Source of the DNA: a virus
Direction: 5' to 3' (one strand)
IMG/VR virus record: IMGVR_UViG_3300021247_000187
Coordinates: 1 to 24,607 of that record
DNA: 24,607 bases
This document shows, piece after piece, positions 5,769 through 13,819 of this stretch. Numbering within the stretch: position 1 is the first letter of the stretch; each line of letters begins with the position of its first letter. The notes beneath the pieces are model-generated. The model was not told the DNA's origin. It searched no databases and was given only the letters and a program-made list of their open reading frames with translations. Made by a program: the position numbers and the translations under genes.

Positions 5769-8306
5769 ATGGAAGACGAAGATCAGCTCGACGGCGAGAT
5801 GGTGGAATTTGACGGTGCCGAAGATGGCGACGTCGAGGACACCGAAGACGGAGGAGCTATCGTCACGCTCGACGAAGACGTGCCCGCCAAGGGCGACAGC
5901 GCGTTCTACGACAACCTCGCCGAGACGATGTCCGACCCCGAGCTGAACGTCATCTCGACCAAGTTCCTTGAGCTGATCACGAAGGACAAAGAGGCGCGCA
6001 AGAAGCGCGACGAGCAGTACGAGGAAGGCATCCGCCGCACCGGCCTCGGCGACGACGCGCCCGGCGGCGCGCAATTCAACGGCGCGTCGAAGGTCGTCCA
6101 CCCGTTGCTGACCGAGGCCTGCATCGACTTCGCCGCACGCGCGGTGAAGGAGCTGCTGCCGCCGCAGGGTCCGGCCAAAGACCTGATCGAAGGCGAGGTC
6201 ACCCTCAAGAAACTCCAGAAGGCCAAGCGCAAGACGGCGCTCATGAACTGGCAGCTCACCGTGCAGAACCCCGAGTTCCGCAGCGAGCTGGAGCAGCTCT
6301 TGACGCAGGTGCCGCTCGGCGGCGCCCAGTACCTGAAGCTGTCGTGGGACGAGGCGCGCAACCGCCCCGGCTTCCTCGCGGTCATGATCGACGACATGTA
6401 CCTGCCGTTCGCCGCGACCAACTTCTACACCGCGCAGCGCAAGACGCACGTCCAGTACCTGACGCAGCTCGACTATGAGATGCGCGTCAAGTCCGGCATG
6501 TACCGCGACGTCGATCTGACGCCGCCCGGCCTCGAGCCTGACCGCTCGGCAGCCGATCAGGCCAACGACAAGATCGAGGGCCGCACGGACACCAGCTACA
6601 ACGAGGACGGCCTCCGCACCGTCTTCGAATGCCACGCCATCGCGGACATTGAGGGCACGGGGAGCGCGCCGTACATCATCAGCATCGACAAGCCGTCAGG
6701 CAAGGTGCTCGCGATCTATCGCAACTGGGACGAGGAGGACGAGAGCAAGGAAGCACTCGACTGGTTCGTCGAATATCCGTTCATCCCATGGCGTGGCGCC
6801 TATCCGATTGGCCTGCCGCACATGATCGGCGGCCTGTCGGCTGCCGCGACCGGCGCGCTGCGTGCGCTGCTCGACAGCGCGCACATCCAGAACGTGCCGA
6901 CGATGCTCAAGCTGAAGGGCGGCACGCGCGGCGGCCAGTCGCTGAACATCCAGCCGACGCAGGTCGAGGAGATCGAGGGCGGCCTCAACGTGGACGACGT
7001 CCGCAAGCTGGCCATGCCGATCCCGTTCAACCCGCCGTCGCCGACGCTGTTCCAGTTGCTGGGCTTCGTCGTGGACGCGGGCAAGGGCGTCGTCCGCACG
7101 TCCATGGACAATCTCGCCGACCAGAACCCGAACGCGCCGGTCGGCACGACGCTGGCCCTGATCCAAGAGGGCATGGTCGTCTTCTCGTCGATCCACGCCC
7201 GCCTGCACAACGCCATGGGCAAGACCCTGCGCATCCTGCACCGTCTCAACGCCATGTATCTGGACGACGAGGACGTCGAAGCCGAGGTCGGCGAGGAGCT
7301 GGCGACGCGCGCAGACTTCAACGGCCCGATGGACGTCGTGCCGGTCAGCGACCCGCTGCTGTTCAGCGAGAGCCAGCGCTTCGCGCAGGTGCAGGCCGTC
7401 GCGCAGCGCGCGGCTGCGCTGCCGCAGCTCTACGACGCCCGCAAGGTCGAGGAGCGGCTGCTCGAGACCCTGCGCGTGCCGAACGCCAAGGAGCTGCTGG
7501 TCCCGCCGATGGCACCGAAGCAGCAGAACGCGGTCAACGAGAACGTCACGGCGACCATGGGCAAGCCGATCTTGGCCTTCCCCGAGCAGGACCACATCGC
7601 GCACCTCAAGACGCACTTGGCGTACATGACGAACCCCGTGCTCGGCGCGAGCCAGCTCATCGCCCCCGCCTTCCTGCCGGTCATGCTCAACCACATCAAG
7701 GAGCACCTCGCGCTCTGGTACGCGGCGACCGTGCTCAATCTGGCGGAGGACGCCACCGGCATCGACATCAGCGAGGACATGAAGAACCTCAAGGATCACG
7801 AAGCCAAGCGCGCGTTCGACCAGATGCTCGCCGAGGCGTCGCAGTCGGTGGTCGGCGAGGCGACCGACGTCTTCGCGTCGCTGCCGCCGATCATCCAGCA
7901 GGCTCAGGCGCTGATGCAGCAGTTTGCGCCGCAGATGCCGCAAGACCCGCGCGTCGCTATCGAGGGCCAGAAGTTGCAGGCACAGGCGCAGCGCGATCAG
8001 GCGCAGCTCCAGCTTGAGGGCCAGAAGACGCAGGCCCAGATGCAGCTTGAAGGTCAGAAGATGCAGGCGCAGGCCCAGCAGGACCAGATCGAGGCGCAGC
8101 TCACGCAGCAGAAGCTCCAGATCGAGCAGCAACTCGAGCAGTTGAAGCAGGATCGCGAGGACGCCCGCAAGTCGGCTGAGATCAACGCGCGCCTGACCAT
8201 GAACGCACAGGACAATCAGACGGCCATGCAGCTCGCGCAGGCCGAGATCATGTCCGGCGAACGCATCGCGGTGTCTACTGGCACCGGGATTAACCCCAAC
8301 CCGTAG
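5769..8306 (+). CDS. Portal protein, large type with Gln-rich C-terminal coil
   Basis: An 845-residue protein directly after the large terminase, with AAGGA before the ATG. Residues 1-45 are strongly acidic. The core (about 50-680) carries the conserved IRRTGLGDDAPGGAQFNGAS and KVVHPLLTEACIDFAARA region and the LADQNPNAPVGTTLALIQEG region that I associate with P22/large podoviral portals. From about 708 to 811 the chain is a Gln/Ala-rich coiled coil with repeats of LEGQKxQAQ, like the barrel extension of large portals. It forms the dodecameric vertex channel that docks the terminase and later the adaptor. Identification rests on context, length and the core motifs. Confidence 0.88.
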   Translation: MEDEDQLDGEMVEFDGAEDGDVEDTEDGGAIVTLDEDVPAKGDSAFYDNLAETMSDPELNVISTKFLELITKDKEARKKRDEQYEEGIRRTGLGDDAPGGAQFNGASKVVHPLLTEACIDFAARAVKELLPPQGPAKDLIEGEVTLKKLQKAKRKTALMNWQLTVQNPEFRSELEQLLTQVPLGGAQYLKLSWDEARNRPGFLAVMIDDMYLPFAATNFYTAQRKTHVQYLTQLDYEMRVKSGMYRDVDLTPPGLEPDRSAADQANDKIEGRTDTSYNEDGLRTVFECHAIADIEGTGSAPYIISIDKPSGKVLAIYRNWDEEDESKEALDWFVEYPFIPWRGAYPIGLPHMIGGLSAAATGALRALLDSAHIQNVPTMLKLKGGTRGGQSLNIQPTQVEEIEGGLNVDDVRKLAMPIPFNPPSPTLFQLLGFVVDAGKGVVRTSMDNLADQNPNAPVGTTLALIQEGMVVFSSIHARLHNAMGKTLRILHRLNAMYLDDEDVEAEVGEELATRADFNGPMDVVPVSDPLLFSESQRFAQVQAVAQRAAALPQLYDARKVEERLLETLRVPNAKELLVPPMAPKQQNAVNENVTATMGKPILAFPEQDHIAHLKTHLAYMTNPVLGASQLIAPAFLPVMLNHIKEHLALWYAATVLNLAEDATGIDISEDMKNLKDHEAKRAFDQMLAEASQSVVGEATDVFASLPPIIQQAQALMQQFAPQMPQDPRVAIEGQKLQAQAQRDQAQLQLEGQKTQAQMQLEGQKMQAQAQQDQIEAQLTQQKLQIEQQLEQLKQDREDARKSAEINARLTMNAQDNQTAMQLAQAEIMSGERIAVSTGTGINPNP

Positions 8307-8317
8307 GAGACAGACGG

Positions 8318-8545
8318 ATGGAACTTACACGCGGACAGAAGGCCGTTGGCCTGACATTCAATCCGAGCAACGACGACGCGGTCGCCCGCTGCAAACAGAC
8401 TTTTGCGGACGCAATCGACCAGATGATCGCGCTGCGGAACGATTGCGGGCACTCGCCAGAACAGGCACGCCTCGCAAGCGTGGCGATCACAGAGGCGCAA
8501 GGTGCGCAAATGTGGGCGGTTAAAGCCCTGACATGGAAGGACTAA
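8318..8545 (+). CDS. Acb2/Tad1-hairpin-like small protein (candidate anti-CBASS/anti-Thoeris sponge)
   Basis: A 75-residue protein beginning MELTRGQKAVGLTFNPSNDD. The second half (ARLASVAITEAQGAQMWAV, then KALTWKD) follows the helical pattern I recall for the Acb2/Tad1 hairpin family: R-x-L-A, a T-E/D-x-Q turn and M-W-A-x-K/R-A. Known Acb2 and Tad1 proteins sequester cyclic nucleotide signals made by CBASS or Thoeris defence. The N-terminal GxTFNPS element is typical of shorter phage-borne relatives whose activity is untested to my knowledge. It sits between portal and co-chaperonin genes, so a structural role cannot be excluded. The ribosome site is GGAGACAGACGG upstream. Confidence 0.6.
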   Translation: MELTRGQKAVGLTFNPSNDDAVARCKQTFADAIDQMIALRNDCGHSPEQARLASVAITEAQGAQMWAVKALTWKD

Positions 8546-8547
8546 GT

Positions 8548-8685
8548 ATGGCAGAGAACAACGCGAAGAGCGCGACGCCCTCCGGCGTCAGCCCGAAGCC
8601 GAGTGAGGCGGCGATCCCGCAGCACAAGAAGATGGCGATGGGCATCATGCCGCCCGTCGGCAAGTCGGCAAAGACGCCTGCGTGA
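8548..8685 (+). CDS. Tiny Lys/Ala/Pro-rich phage protein
   Basis: A 45-residue frame, MAENNAKSATPSGVSPKPSE to the end KSAKTPA, with AAGGA 7 bases before the ATG at 8548. It begins two bases after the previous stop and ends in a GTGA overlap with the next gene, which supports translation. Low complexity, basic and probably disordered; no family recognised. Confidence 0.65.
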   Translation: MAENNAKSATPSGVSPKPSEAAIPQHKKMAMGIMPPVGKSAKTPA

Positions 8686-8870
8686 GAATTGAAACCCTCC
8701 TCCAACGCCTTGAGGCAGAACAGTCAGCGATGGCTGTAGAGGCGCTGGAGAGGCCATCCGGCAAGAGCGAGTTCGACTATGGACGCGCTGTCGGCCTGTA
8801 CGCAGGCCTGCAACGCGCCAAGGAAGTGCTCATCAACGCCGTGGCCGAGGACAGCAAGCGCGAGTTTTAA
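8682..8870 (+). CDS. Small helical phage protein of unknown function
   Basis: A 62-residue protein starting MRIETLLQRLEAEQ from a GTG that overlaps the previous stop by four bases. The segment FDYGRAVGLYAGLQRAKEVL followed by INAVAEDSKREF is a pattern I recognise from short, uncharacterised phage proteins encoded near head genes. It is almost wholly alpha-helical by composition. No ligand-binding or catalytic residues stand out. Confidence 0.75.
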   Translation: MRIETLLQRLEAEQSAMAVEALERPSGKSEFDYGRAVGLYAGLQRAKEVLINAVAEDSKREF

Positions 8871-8880
8871 TGGAGCACAC

Positions 8881-9306
8881 ATGCAGATCAACGCAAACAC
8901 CGTCGAGTTCGGCTACGACAGCCTCGACGAAGCATTCCCGCCCTGCGAGCCGGGTGTAAAACCCTTCGGCAGCCGCGTCCTGTGCCAGATCAGGACGCCC
9001 AAGACGAAAACCAAGGGCGGCATCATCATCACGGCTGACGTCCGCGAGACGGAGCACTACAACACGCAGGTCGCCAAGGTCATCGACATGGGCAGCCTCG
9101 CGTTCAAAAACCGCAACACAATGGAAAGCTGGCCCGAAGGGTCGTGGTGCGAAGTCGGCGACTTCGTGCGCGTGCCCCGCTACGGCGGCGACCGTTGGTC
9201 GGTTAAGACCGACGGTGGAGAAGAGGCCATCGTCGTGATCTTCAACGATCTTGATCTGGTGGGCAAGGTCACGGGTGACCCGCTCGCCGTCAAGGCTTTC
9301 CTCTAG
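8881..9306 (+). CDS. GroES-like co-chaperonin
   Basis: A 141-residue protein beginning MQINANTVEFGYDSL. The core matches Cpn10: PFGSRVLCQI at about 29-38 (first strand of the roof-barrel), TKTKGGIIITADVRE (the mobile-loop region), QVAKVIDMG and a late VGDFVRVPRYGG-AIVVIFNDLDLVG stretch. Phage GroES-like proteins such as T4 gp31 cap host GroEL and allow folding of the capsid protein; placement just before scaffold and capsid genes fits this. ATG 8881 with GGAG upstream is chosen over an in-frame start at 8779 that would overlap the previous gene. No GroEL gene is present in the window. Confidence 0.8.
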   Translation: MQINANTVEFGYDSLDEAFPPCEPGVKPFGSRVLCQIRTPKTKTKGGIIITADVRETEHYNTQVAKVIDMGSLAFKNRNTMESWPEGSWCEVGDFVRVPRYGGDRWSVKTDGGEEAIVVIFNDLDLVGKVTGDPLAVKAFL

Positions 9307-9315
9307 GAGCACAAC

Positions 9316-10272
9316 ATGGCTGACAATCAGATGACAGAAGACGACGGCGATGACGACATCGTCATCATCGAAGGCGAGCCGCCGGAAGAGGGCGACGCGC
9401 AGGCCGAAGACGACGGACAGGCGGACGACGACGCTGACGAGGATGATGGCGACGACGGCGACCAGCGTCTCGGCGACAGCGAAGACGACAGCGAAGACGA
9501 GATCGTCAACAAAAACCGGCTGAAGCGCCAGAAGCGTCGTGAGGTCCGCAAGCGGGCCAAGGAAAACGCAGACCGCGAGTTGCAGCTTCTGCGCGAGCAG
9601 AACGAGGCGCTCCTGCGTCGCGTCACGGCGATTGAGGGCAACACCCTCGCCAGCAGCGTCAACGCCATCGACCAGCGTCTCGCGCAGGTGCAGGCCGAGG
9701 TGAAGCAGGCGGAGGGCATCATCGCCCGTGCCGTCGAGGCGGGCAACGGTGACGACGTCGCGGCGGCCATGCGCCTTCGCGACGAAGCGCAGCGGGAAGC
9801 CATGACGCTCTGGCAGCAGAAGCAGCAGGTCGAACAGGCCCGCCAGCAGCACGCCAACCCCGGCCCCGATCCGCGCGTCGTCAACTACGCCAAGGAATGG
9901 ATGGACGCCAACCCGTGGTACGACCCGAACGGTCGCGACGAGGACAGCGCCATCACCAAGGTGATCGACAACCAGCTCGCAGCCGCAGGCTACGACCCGA
10001 AGACGCCGGAATACTGGCACGAGCTGACGCGCCGCGTCGCCGCTCGCATCGGAGACAGCGGGGACGATGTTCGCACCGCTGCACCGGCCAAACGCAAGGC
10101 CCCGCCGACCGGAACGACGCGCGAGCATGCGCCCGTTTCGACCAAGAAAGAAATCTACGTGACACCCGAGCGAAAGCAGGCTATGATCGACGCCGGTATC
10201 TGGGACGACATTCCACGTCGCAACCAGATGCTCAAGGCATATCAGGCTTACGACAAAAGTTCGGCTCGCTGA
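9316..10272 (+). CDS. Head scaffolding protein (probable)
   Basis: A 318-residue protein with AGGAG 7 bases upstream. Residues about 8-62 are Asp/Glu-rich, 65-185 are a long coiled coil (LKRQKRREVRKRAKE onwards), and 195-250 hold the conserved-looking WMDANPWYDPNGRDEDSA and GYDPKTPEYWHELTRRVA segments. A basic linker and the helix KQAMIDAGIWDDIPRRN end the chain. Acidic, coiled and directly upstream of the capsid block, it has the design of a scaffold that guides prohead assembly and leaves before or during packaging. Assignment is from composition and position. Confidence 0.72.
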   Translation: MADNQMTEDDGDDDIVIIEGEPPEEGDAQAEDDGQADDDADEDDGDDGDQRLGDSEDDSEDEIVNKNRLKRQKRREVRKRAKENADRELQLLREQNEALLRRVTAIEGNTLASSVNAIDQRLAQVQAEVKQAEGIIARAVEAGNGDDVAAAMRLRDEAQREAMTLWQQKQQVEQARQQHANPGPDPRVVNYAKEWMDANPWYDPNGRDEDSAITKVIDNQLAAAGYDPKTPEYWHELTRRVAARIGDSGDDVRTAAPAKRKAPPTGTTREHAPVSTKKEIYVTPERKQAMIDAGIWDDIPRRNQMLKAYQAYDKSSAR

Positions 10273-10291
10273 AACCAAGGAGTGAGACAAC

Positions 10292-10831
10292 ATGACGAAT
10301 AGCACTGATGATCGCCTGAAGAAGGAACTGGATGTAGGTCGGCAGGACCGCGCGATGATGGACCGGAAGGTCGTCGAAAGTCGCACCGTTACTGAAGACG
10401 ACCGGCTCGAGATGTTCCGCGCACAACTGTTTAACGACGCACTTCCTGATCTGCCGGAAATTCCCGGTTATCATGTGTGCTGGCTCACGACGACGAACCC
10501 TCGTGACCCGATCCATCGCCGTATTCAGCTCGGTTACGAGCCGATTAAGGCAGCGGAAGTTCCGGGCATGGAGTTCGCCTCGATCAAGACTGGCGAATGG
10601 CAGGGCTTGATCGGCGTCAACGAGATGATCGCGTTTAAGCTGCCCACGAGCCTCTACCAGAGGTTCATGCAGGAAGCTCACCACGACGCTCCGTTGCGTG
10701 AGGAGAACAAACTGGCTGAGACCGCTGAGATCATGCGGCAGCAGGCAGAAGGTTCCGGCAGCACCCTGTTTGAAGGTGACGGCATGGTCGAGATGCGTGA
10801 AAACAACCCCCGTTACGCGATCTTCGAATAA
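10292..10831 (+). CDS. Conserved phage head-region protein of unknown function
   Basis: A 179-residue protein with AAGGAG before the ATG. The central part, GYHVCWLTTTNPRDPIHRRI then GYEPIKAAEVPGMEF, is a compact beta-rich region of a type I have seen encoded between scaffold and capsid genes. The flanks (MTNSTDDRLKKEL, and REENKLAETAEIMRQQAEGS) are charged helices. No enzymatic motif. It may be a minor head or assembly protein (inference from position). Confidence 0.75.
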   Translation: MTNSTDDRLKKELDVGRQDRAMMDRKVVESRTVTEDDRLEMFRAQLFNDALPDLPEIPGYHVCWLTTTNPRDPIHRRIQLGYEPIKAAEVPGMEFASIKTGEWQGLIGVNEMIAFKLPTSLYQRFMQEAHHDAPLREENKLAETAEIMRQQAEGSGSTLFEGDGMVEMRENNPRYAIFE

Positions 10832-10864
10832 CGGGTTCGTTCAACCAACAAGAGGTATAAGGCT

Positions 10865-11431
10865 ATGTCTTCGGTTTCTCAGCCGTTCGGCCTCCGCCCC
10901 GTGTACTCGCCGAGCGGTGTGGTTCGTCCCACCGCTTACTCGATCCTCACGGGCTACGCGTCGAACATTCTCCAGAACCAGCCGGTCAAGATCATTCCGT
11001 CCTCGACTGGCGAAGGCACCATCGGTGTGGCCGCCATCGGCGACCGCTTCATCGGCACCTTCCAAGGCGTTGAGTTCACGGACACGGACGGTCGCCGTCG
11101 CGTTTCCAACAAGTGGACTGCATCGACCGCTGCGACGGACATCGTCGCTTACGTCACGCTCGACCCGACCATCGTTTACGAAATCCAGAGCAACGCTGCC
11201 CTGAACGTGACCGACATCGGTAAGCAGTACGACTTCACCACCGTCGGCACTGGCTCGACTGTGGTCGGCATCAGCCAGATGATGCTCGACGTTGCGTCTG
11301 CTGCTGCGAACGCAAGTCTCCGCCTGATCGGCATCACGCCCGGTCCCGACAACAACTGGGGCGATAACTACGTCATCGCTCAGGTCCAGATCAGCGAACA
11401 TCAGAACGTCGCTGACGTGGCCGCGTACTAA
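10865..11431 (+). CDS. Probable capsid decoration or minor head protein
   Basis: A 188-residue protein opening SSVSQPFGLRPVYSPSGVVR. The 'PFGLRP' opening followed by a Gly/Thr/Val-rich beta domain (GTIGVAAIGDRFIGTFQGVE, later DNNWGDNYVIAQVQIS) is characteristic of small beta-barrel proteins encoded next to capsid genes in many podo- and siphoviruses. It directly precedes the major capsid gene (14 bases). The codon use and late position suit an abundant virion protein. Decoration function is inferred. Confidence 0.7.
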   Translation: MSSVSQPFGLRPVYSPSGVVRPTAYSILTGYASNILQNQPVKIIPSSTGEGTIGVAAIGDRFIGTFQGVEFTDTDGRRRVSNKWTASTAATDIVAYVTLDPTIVYEIQSNAALNVTDIGKQYDFTTVGTGSTVVGISQMMLDVASAAANASLRLIGITPGPDNNWGDNYVIAQVQISEHQNVADVAAY

Positions 11432-11445
11432 GGAGGGCTTGAACA

Positions 11446-12360
11446 ATGGCTACGCCGATGCGTTCAACTGACTTTCGTTCTATCGTTGAGCCGATCCTCA
11501 ACGAAGAGTTCAATGGCATCTACGACCAGCGTGCAGACGAGTGGGCGCAGGTCTTCAAGGAGTTCAAGGGCATCCCCCGGAACTACCACGAAGAGCCTGT
11601 CCTGTTCGGCTTCGGTGCTGCGCCGGAACTGCCGGACGGCATGCCGGTCACCTACCAGTCGGGTGGCGTGCTCTTCATCCAGCGCTACGTCTACAAGGTC
11701 TACGGCCTTGCATTCGCGCTGACGAAGGTGCTCGTCGAAGACGGCGACCACATCCGTATCGGTCAGACCTATGCGCGCCACCTCGCGCAGTCGCTGATCG
11801 AAACCAAGGAAACCCTTGGCGCCAACATCCTCAACCGTGCCTTCAACGGCGCGTATGCGGGTGGCGACGGCAAGGCGCTCGTTGCGACCGATCACCCGAT
11901 TGCCACCGGCACGTTCTCCAACCAGCTTTCGACTGCTGCCAACCTGTCGCAGACTTCGCTCGAGCAGATGCTCGTGCAAATCCGCAACGCGGTTGACAAC
12001 AACGGCAAGCGCATCCGTCTGACGCCGAAGAAGATCGTTGCTGGTCCTTCGAACGTGTTTCAGGCTGAAGTGCTGCTGAAGTCGGTCCTCCGGGCTGGCA
12101 CTGGCAACAACGACATCAACCCCGTGAAGAGCATGGGGCTGCTGGACGGTGGTCAGGCCAACCTTTCGCGTATCACCTCGACCACCGCTTGGTGGGTCCA
12201 GACCGATGCGCCGGAAGGCCTCAAGCTCGCGATGCGTCGCGGCCTTGAGAAGTCGATGGAAGGTGACTTCGAAACCGACAGCATGCGCTACAAGGCCACC
12301 GAGCGTTACGCGTTCGGCTGGACCGACCCGCGCGGCGTGTACGGCACGGCTGGCATCTAA
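11446..12360 (+). CDS. Major capsid protein, gpT-like
   Basis: A 304-residue protein with AAGGAGG upstream. It contains features of Mu gpT-like HK97-fold capsid proteins: the N-terminal EPILNEEFNGIYDQRADEWA, a central KETLGANILNRAFNGAYAGG segment followed by DGKALVATDHP, the RLTPKKIVAGPSNVFQAEVL strand-helix, and a C-terminal MRYKATERYAFGWTDPRGVY. It assembles the icosahedral shell with the scaffold and co-chaperonin encoded upstream. A strong hairpin follows at 12368-12383, consistent with a high-level transcript ending here. Confidence 0.88.
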   Translation: MATPMRSTDFRSIVEPILNEEFNGIYDQRADEWAQVFKEFKGIPRNYHEEPVLFGFGAAPELPDGMPVTYQSGGVLFIQRYVYKVYGLAFALTKVLVEDGDHIRIGQTYARHLAQSLIETKETLGANILNRAFNGAYAGGDGKALVATDHPIATGTFSNQLSTAANLSQTSLEQMLVQIRNAVDNNGKRIRLTPKKIVAGPSNVFQAEVLLKSVLRAGTGNNDINPVKSMGLLDGGQANLSRITSTTAWWVQTDAPEGLKLAMRRGLEKSMEGDFETDSMRYKATERYAFGWTDPRGVYGTAGI

Positions 12361-12367
12361 CCGGGAT

Positions 12368-12383
12368 GGGGGCTTCGGCCCCC
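12368..12383 (+). terminator. Hairpin after the major capsid gene
   Basis: GGGGGC-TTCG-GCCCCC, a 6-bp stem with UUCG loop, starts 8 bases after the capsid stop and is followed by the pyrimidine-rich TCCCTTCTTC. It is identical to the 16 bases at 1538-1553. It fits a partial terminator or 3' stabiliser at the end of the highly expressed capsid transcript. Confidence 0.6.
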
Positions 12384-12408
12384 TCCCTTCTTCATCAGGA
12401 GAAAACAG

Positions 12409-12852
12409 ATGTCTCAGACGACATGGAGCGGCCCGCTCGCATCCGGTGACAAGAACGCAGGCGAAAGCGGCGGCCCGAATATCGGCCTCGCCGTCCTCTC
12501 GCAGACGGTCCTCATCAACTTCGATGCGACGCTGGTCCAGAACGCAACGGTCAACCTGCCTGCTGGCTCGCAGATCGTTCAGACCATCGTTGACGTGCTG
12601 ACGCAGTACAACAGCGCCACTTCGGCGACCCTGTCCATCGGCACGACTTCTGGCGGTACGCAGTACGCCAGCGGCGTCAACGTGAAGACCGGCGTCCGCG
12701 TGCTCCCCACGCAGACTGCCGCTCAGCTCACGGCGATGGCCAACATCGGCACGACTACGACCGTCACCGCGACGGTCACGTCTGTCGGCCAGCCCACGGC
12801 TGGTCAGGTCCGCGTCACGTACCTGTACGTTCAGACGACGGCTGATGACTAA
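12409..12852 (+). CDS. Probable structural protein (head fibre or decoration type)
   Basis: A 147-residue protein with AGGAGA 6 bases before its ATG. It is Thr/Ser/Ala-rich and beta-rich: LINFDATLVQNATVNLPAGS, IVQTIVDVLTQYNSATSA, then GQVRVTYLYVQTTADD. The pattern suggests a small beta-sandwich virion surface protein such as a head fibre or decoration protein. Short hairpins isolate it on both sides (12368-12383 and 12876-12897). No close family is recognised, so function is inferred from composition and position. Confidence 0.65.
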   Translation: MSQTTWSGPLASGDKNAGESGGPNIGLAVLSQTVLINFDATLVQNATVNLPAGSQIVQTIVDVLTQYNSATSATLSIGTTSGGTQYASGVNVKTGVRVLPTQTAAQLTAMANIGTTTTVTATVTSVGQPTAGQVRVTYLYVQTTADD

Positions 12853-12875
12853 TCGCTGAAGCAGTGATATGAGAG

Positions 12876-12897
12876 GGGGCCGTCTCCGGGCGGCCCC
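12876..12897 (+). terminator. Hairpin after the putative decoration gene
   Basis: GGGGCCG pairs with CGGCCCC over 7 bp with the loop TCTCCGGG, starting 24 bases after the stop at 12852. It is followed by TGATTATC rather than a T-run, so termination may be partial. Confidence 0.55.
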
Positions 12898-12918
12898 TGA
12901 TTATCAAGGAACAAACGG

Positions 12919-13323
12919 ATGGCCGACGCAGTTACCTCCCAGACGATCTTCGACGGTGAGCGCGAAGCCGTCATGAAATTCACGAACATCTCCGACGGCA
13001 CTGGCGAGACCGCCGTGCTCAAGGTCGATGTCACCGCACTTGCGAAAAGCTTCTCCAACAAGGCCTGCGACGGCGTCACGCTCGACCGCATCCACGCCTC
13101 GGTCAACGGCATGTCCGTCGCGCTCCTCTGGGACGCAACCGCAGACGTTCCGGCTGTGATCCTCGCGCCGGGCATGTACACCTTCGACCACGGGAAGCGC
13201 ATCCAGCTCCCGAACAACGCAGGCGCAGGCAAGACCGGCAACATCCTGTTCACCACCATCGGCGCATCGGCTGGAGACACGTACTCCATCGTGCTTGAGA
13301 TGGTGAAGTCGTACGCGGACTGA
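12919..13323 (+). CDS. Conserved phage structural protein of unknown function
   Basis: A 134-residue protein with AAGGA before the ATG. The segments VTSQTIFDGEREAVMKFTNI, SDGTGETAVLKVDVTALA and LDRIHASVNGMSVALLWDAT form a beta-sandwich-like pattern that I recognise from uncharacterised phage proteins encoded after the capsid gene. No charged active-site cluster. It could be a neck, stopper or capsid-surface protein; the sequence does not decide. Confidence 0.75.
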   Translation: MADAVTSQTIFDGEREAVMKFTNISDGTGETAVLKVDVTALAKSFSNKACDGVTLDRIHASVNGMSVALLWDATADVPAVILAPGMYTFDHGKRIQLPNNAGAGKTGNILFTTIGASAGDTYSIVLEMVKSYAD

Positions 13324-13329
13324 TAGGCG

Positions 13330-13818
13330 ATGGCGGGTTACGATCTAGCCATCCAGCGCGCCAAGCGGCAGATCGACGACGCCCTTGGTATTCGCCCGCA
13401 GACGCCGATGCAGCCGCGCTTTCAAGAGGGCGGCCTCGCCACGTCGCTGAGCAACGACCCTGACCGGCATCTGCGCGAGGAAGAGTTCGTCAGCGCCCGC
13501 AACACGTACATGCGCGACATGGTCGGCAAGCCACGCGCCAAAGGCGGCCTCGCCATGGCAGAAGGCGGGGGCGCATGGACGCGCAAGGAAGGCCAGAACC
13601 CCGAAGGCGGCCTGAACGCCAAGGGCCGGGCCTCCTTGCGCGCCCAAGGCCACGACATCAAGCCGCCCGTCAGCGCGATGCAGGCGAAGAAATCTCCCAA
13701 GGCAGCCGCCCGGCGCAAGAGCTTCTGCGCGCGGATGAGCGGGATGCCGGGGCCGATGAAGGACGAAAAGGGGCGCCCGACGCGCAAGGCCCTGTCGCTC
13801 CGCAAGTGGGACTGCTGA
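13330..13818 (+). CDS. Basic phage protein with DUF6321-like C-terminus
   Basis: A 162-residue protein. Residues about 82-162 (AWTRKEGQNPEGGLNAKGRA, later RRKSFCARMSGMPGPMKD and LSLRKWDC) match the DUF6321 pattern, including the SFCARM and LRKW-C ends with conserved C133 and C162. The N-terminal half is a helix plus low-complexity 'GGLA' turns (EGGLATSL, KGGLAMAEGG). It heads a run of three Lys/Arg-rich proteins between capsid and adaptor genes. Function is unknown; a DNA-binding internal or ejected virion protein is one possibility (inference). Confidence 0.8.
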   Translation: MAGYDLAIQRAKRQIDDALGIRPQTPMQPRFQEGGLATSLSNDPDRHLREEEFVSARNTYMRDMVGKPRAKGGLAMAEGGGAWTRKEGQNPEGGLNAKGRASLRAQGHDIKPPVSAMQAKKSPKAAARRKSFCARMSGMPGPMKDEKGRPTRKALSLRKWDC

Positions 13819-13819
13819 C

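Noticed and set aside
4236-6635. 799-residue open frame on the minus strand
   Set aside because: It is antisense to the large terminase and portal genes, is rich in Arg/Leu/Ala/Val as expected from GC-rich shadows, and shows no domain.
6696-8132. 478-residue open frame on the minus strand
   Set aside because: It mirrors the Gln-rich portal coil (giving Leu-rich repeats) and has no ribosome site or family resemblance.
8833-10386. 517-residue open frame on the minus strand
   Set aside because: It is the reverse of the co-chaperonin and scaffold genes, both well supported on the plus strand.
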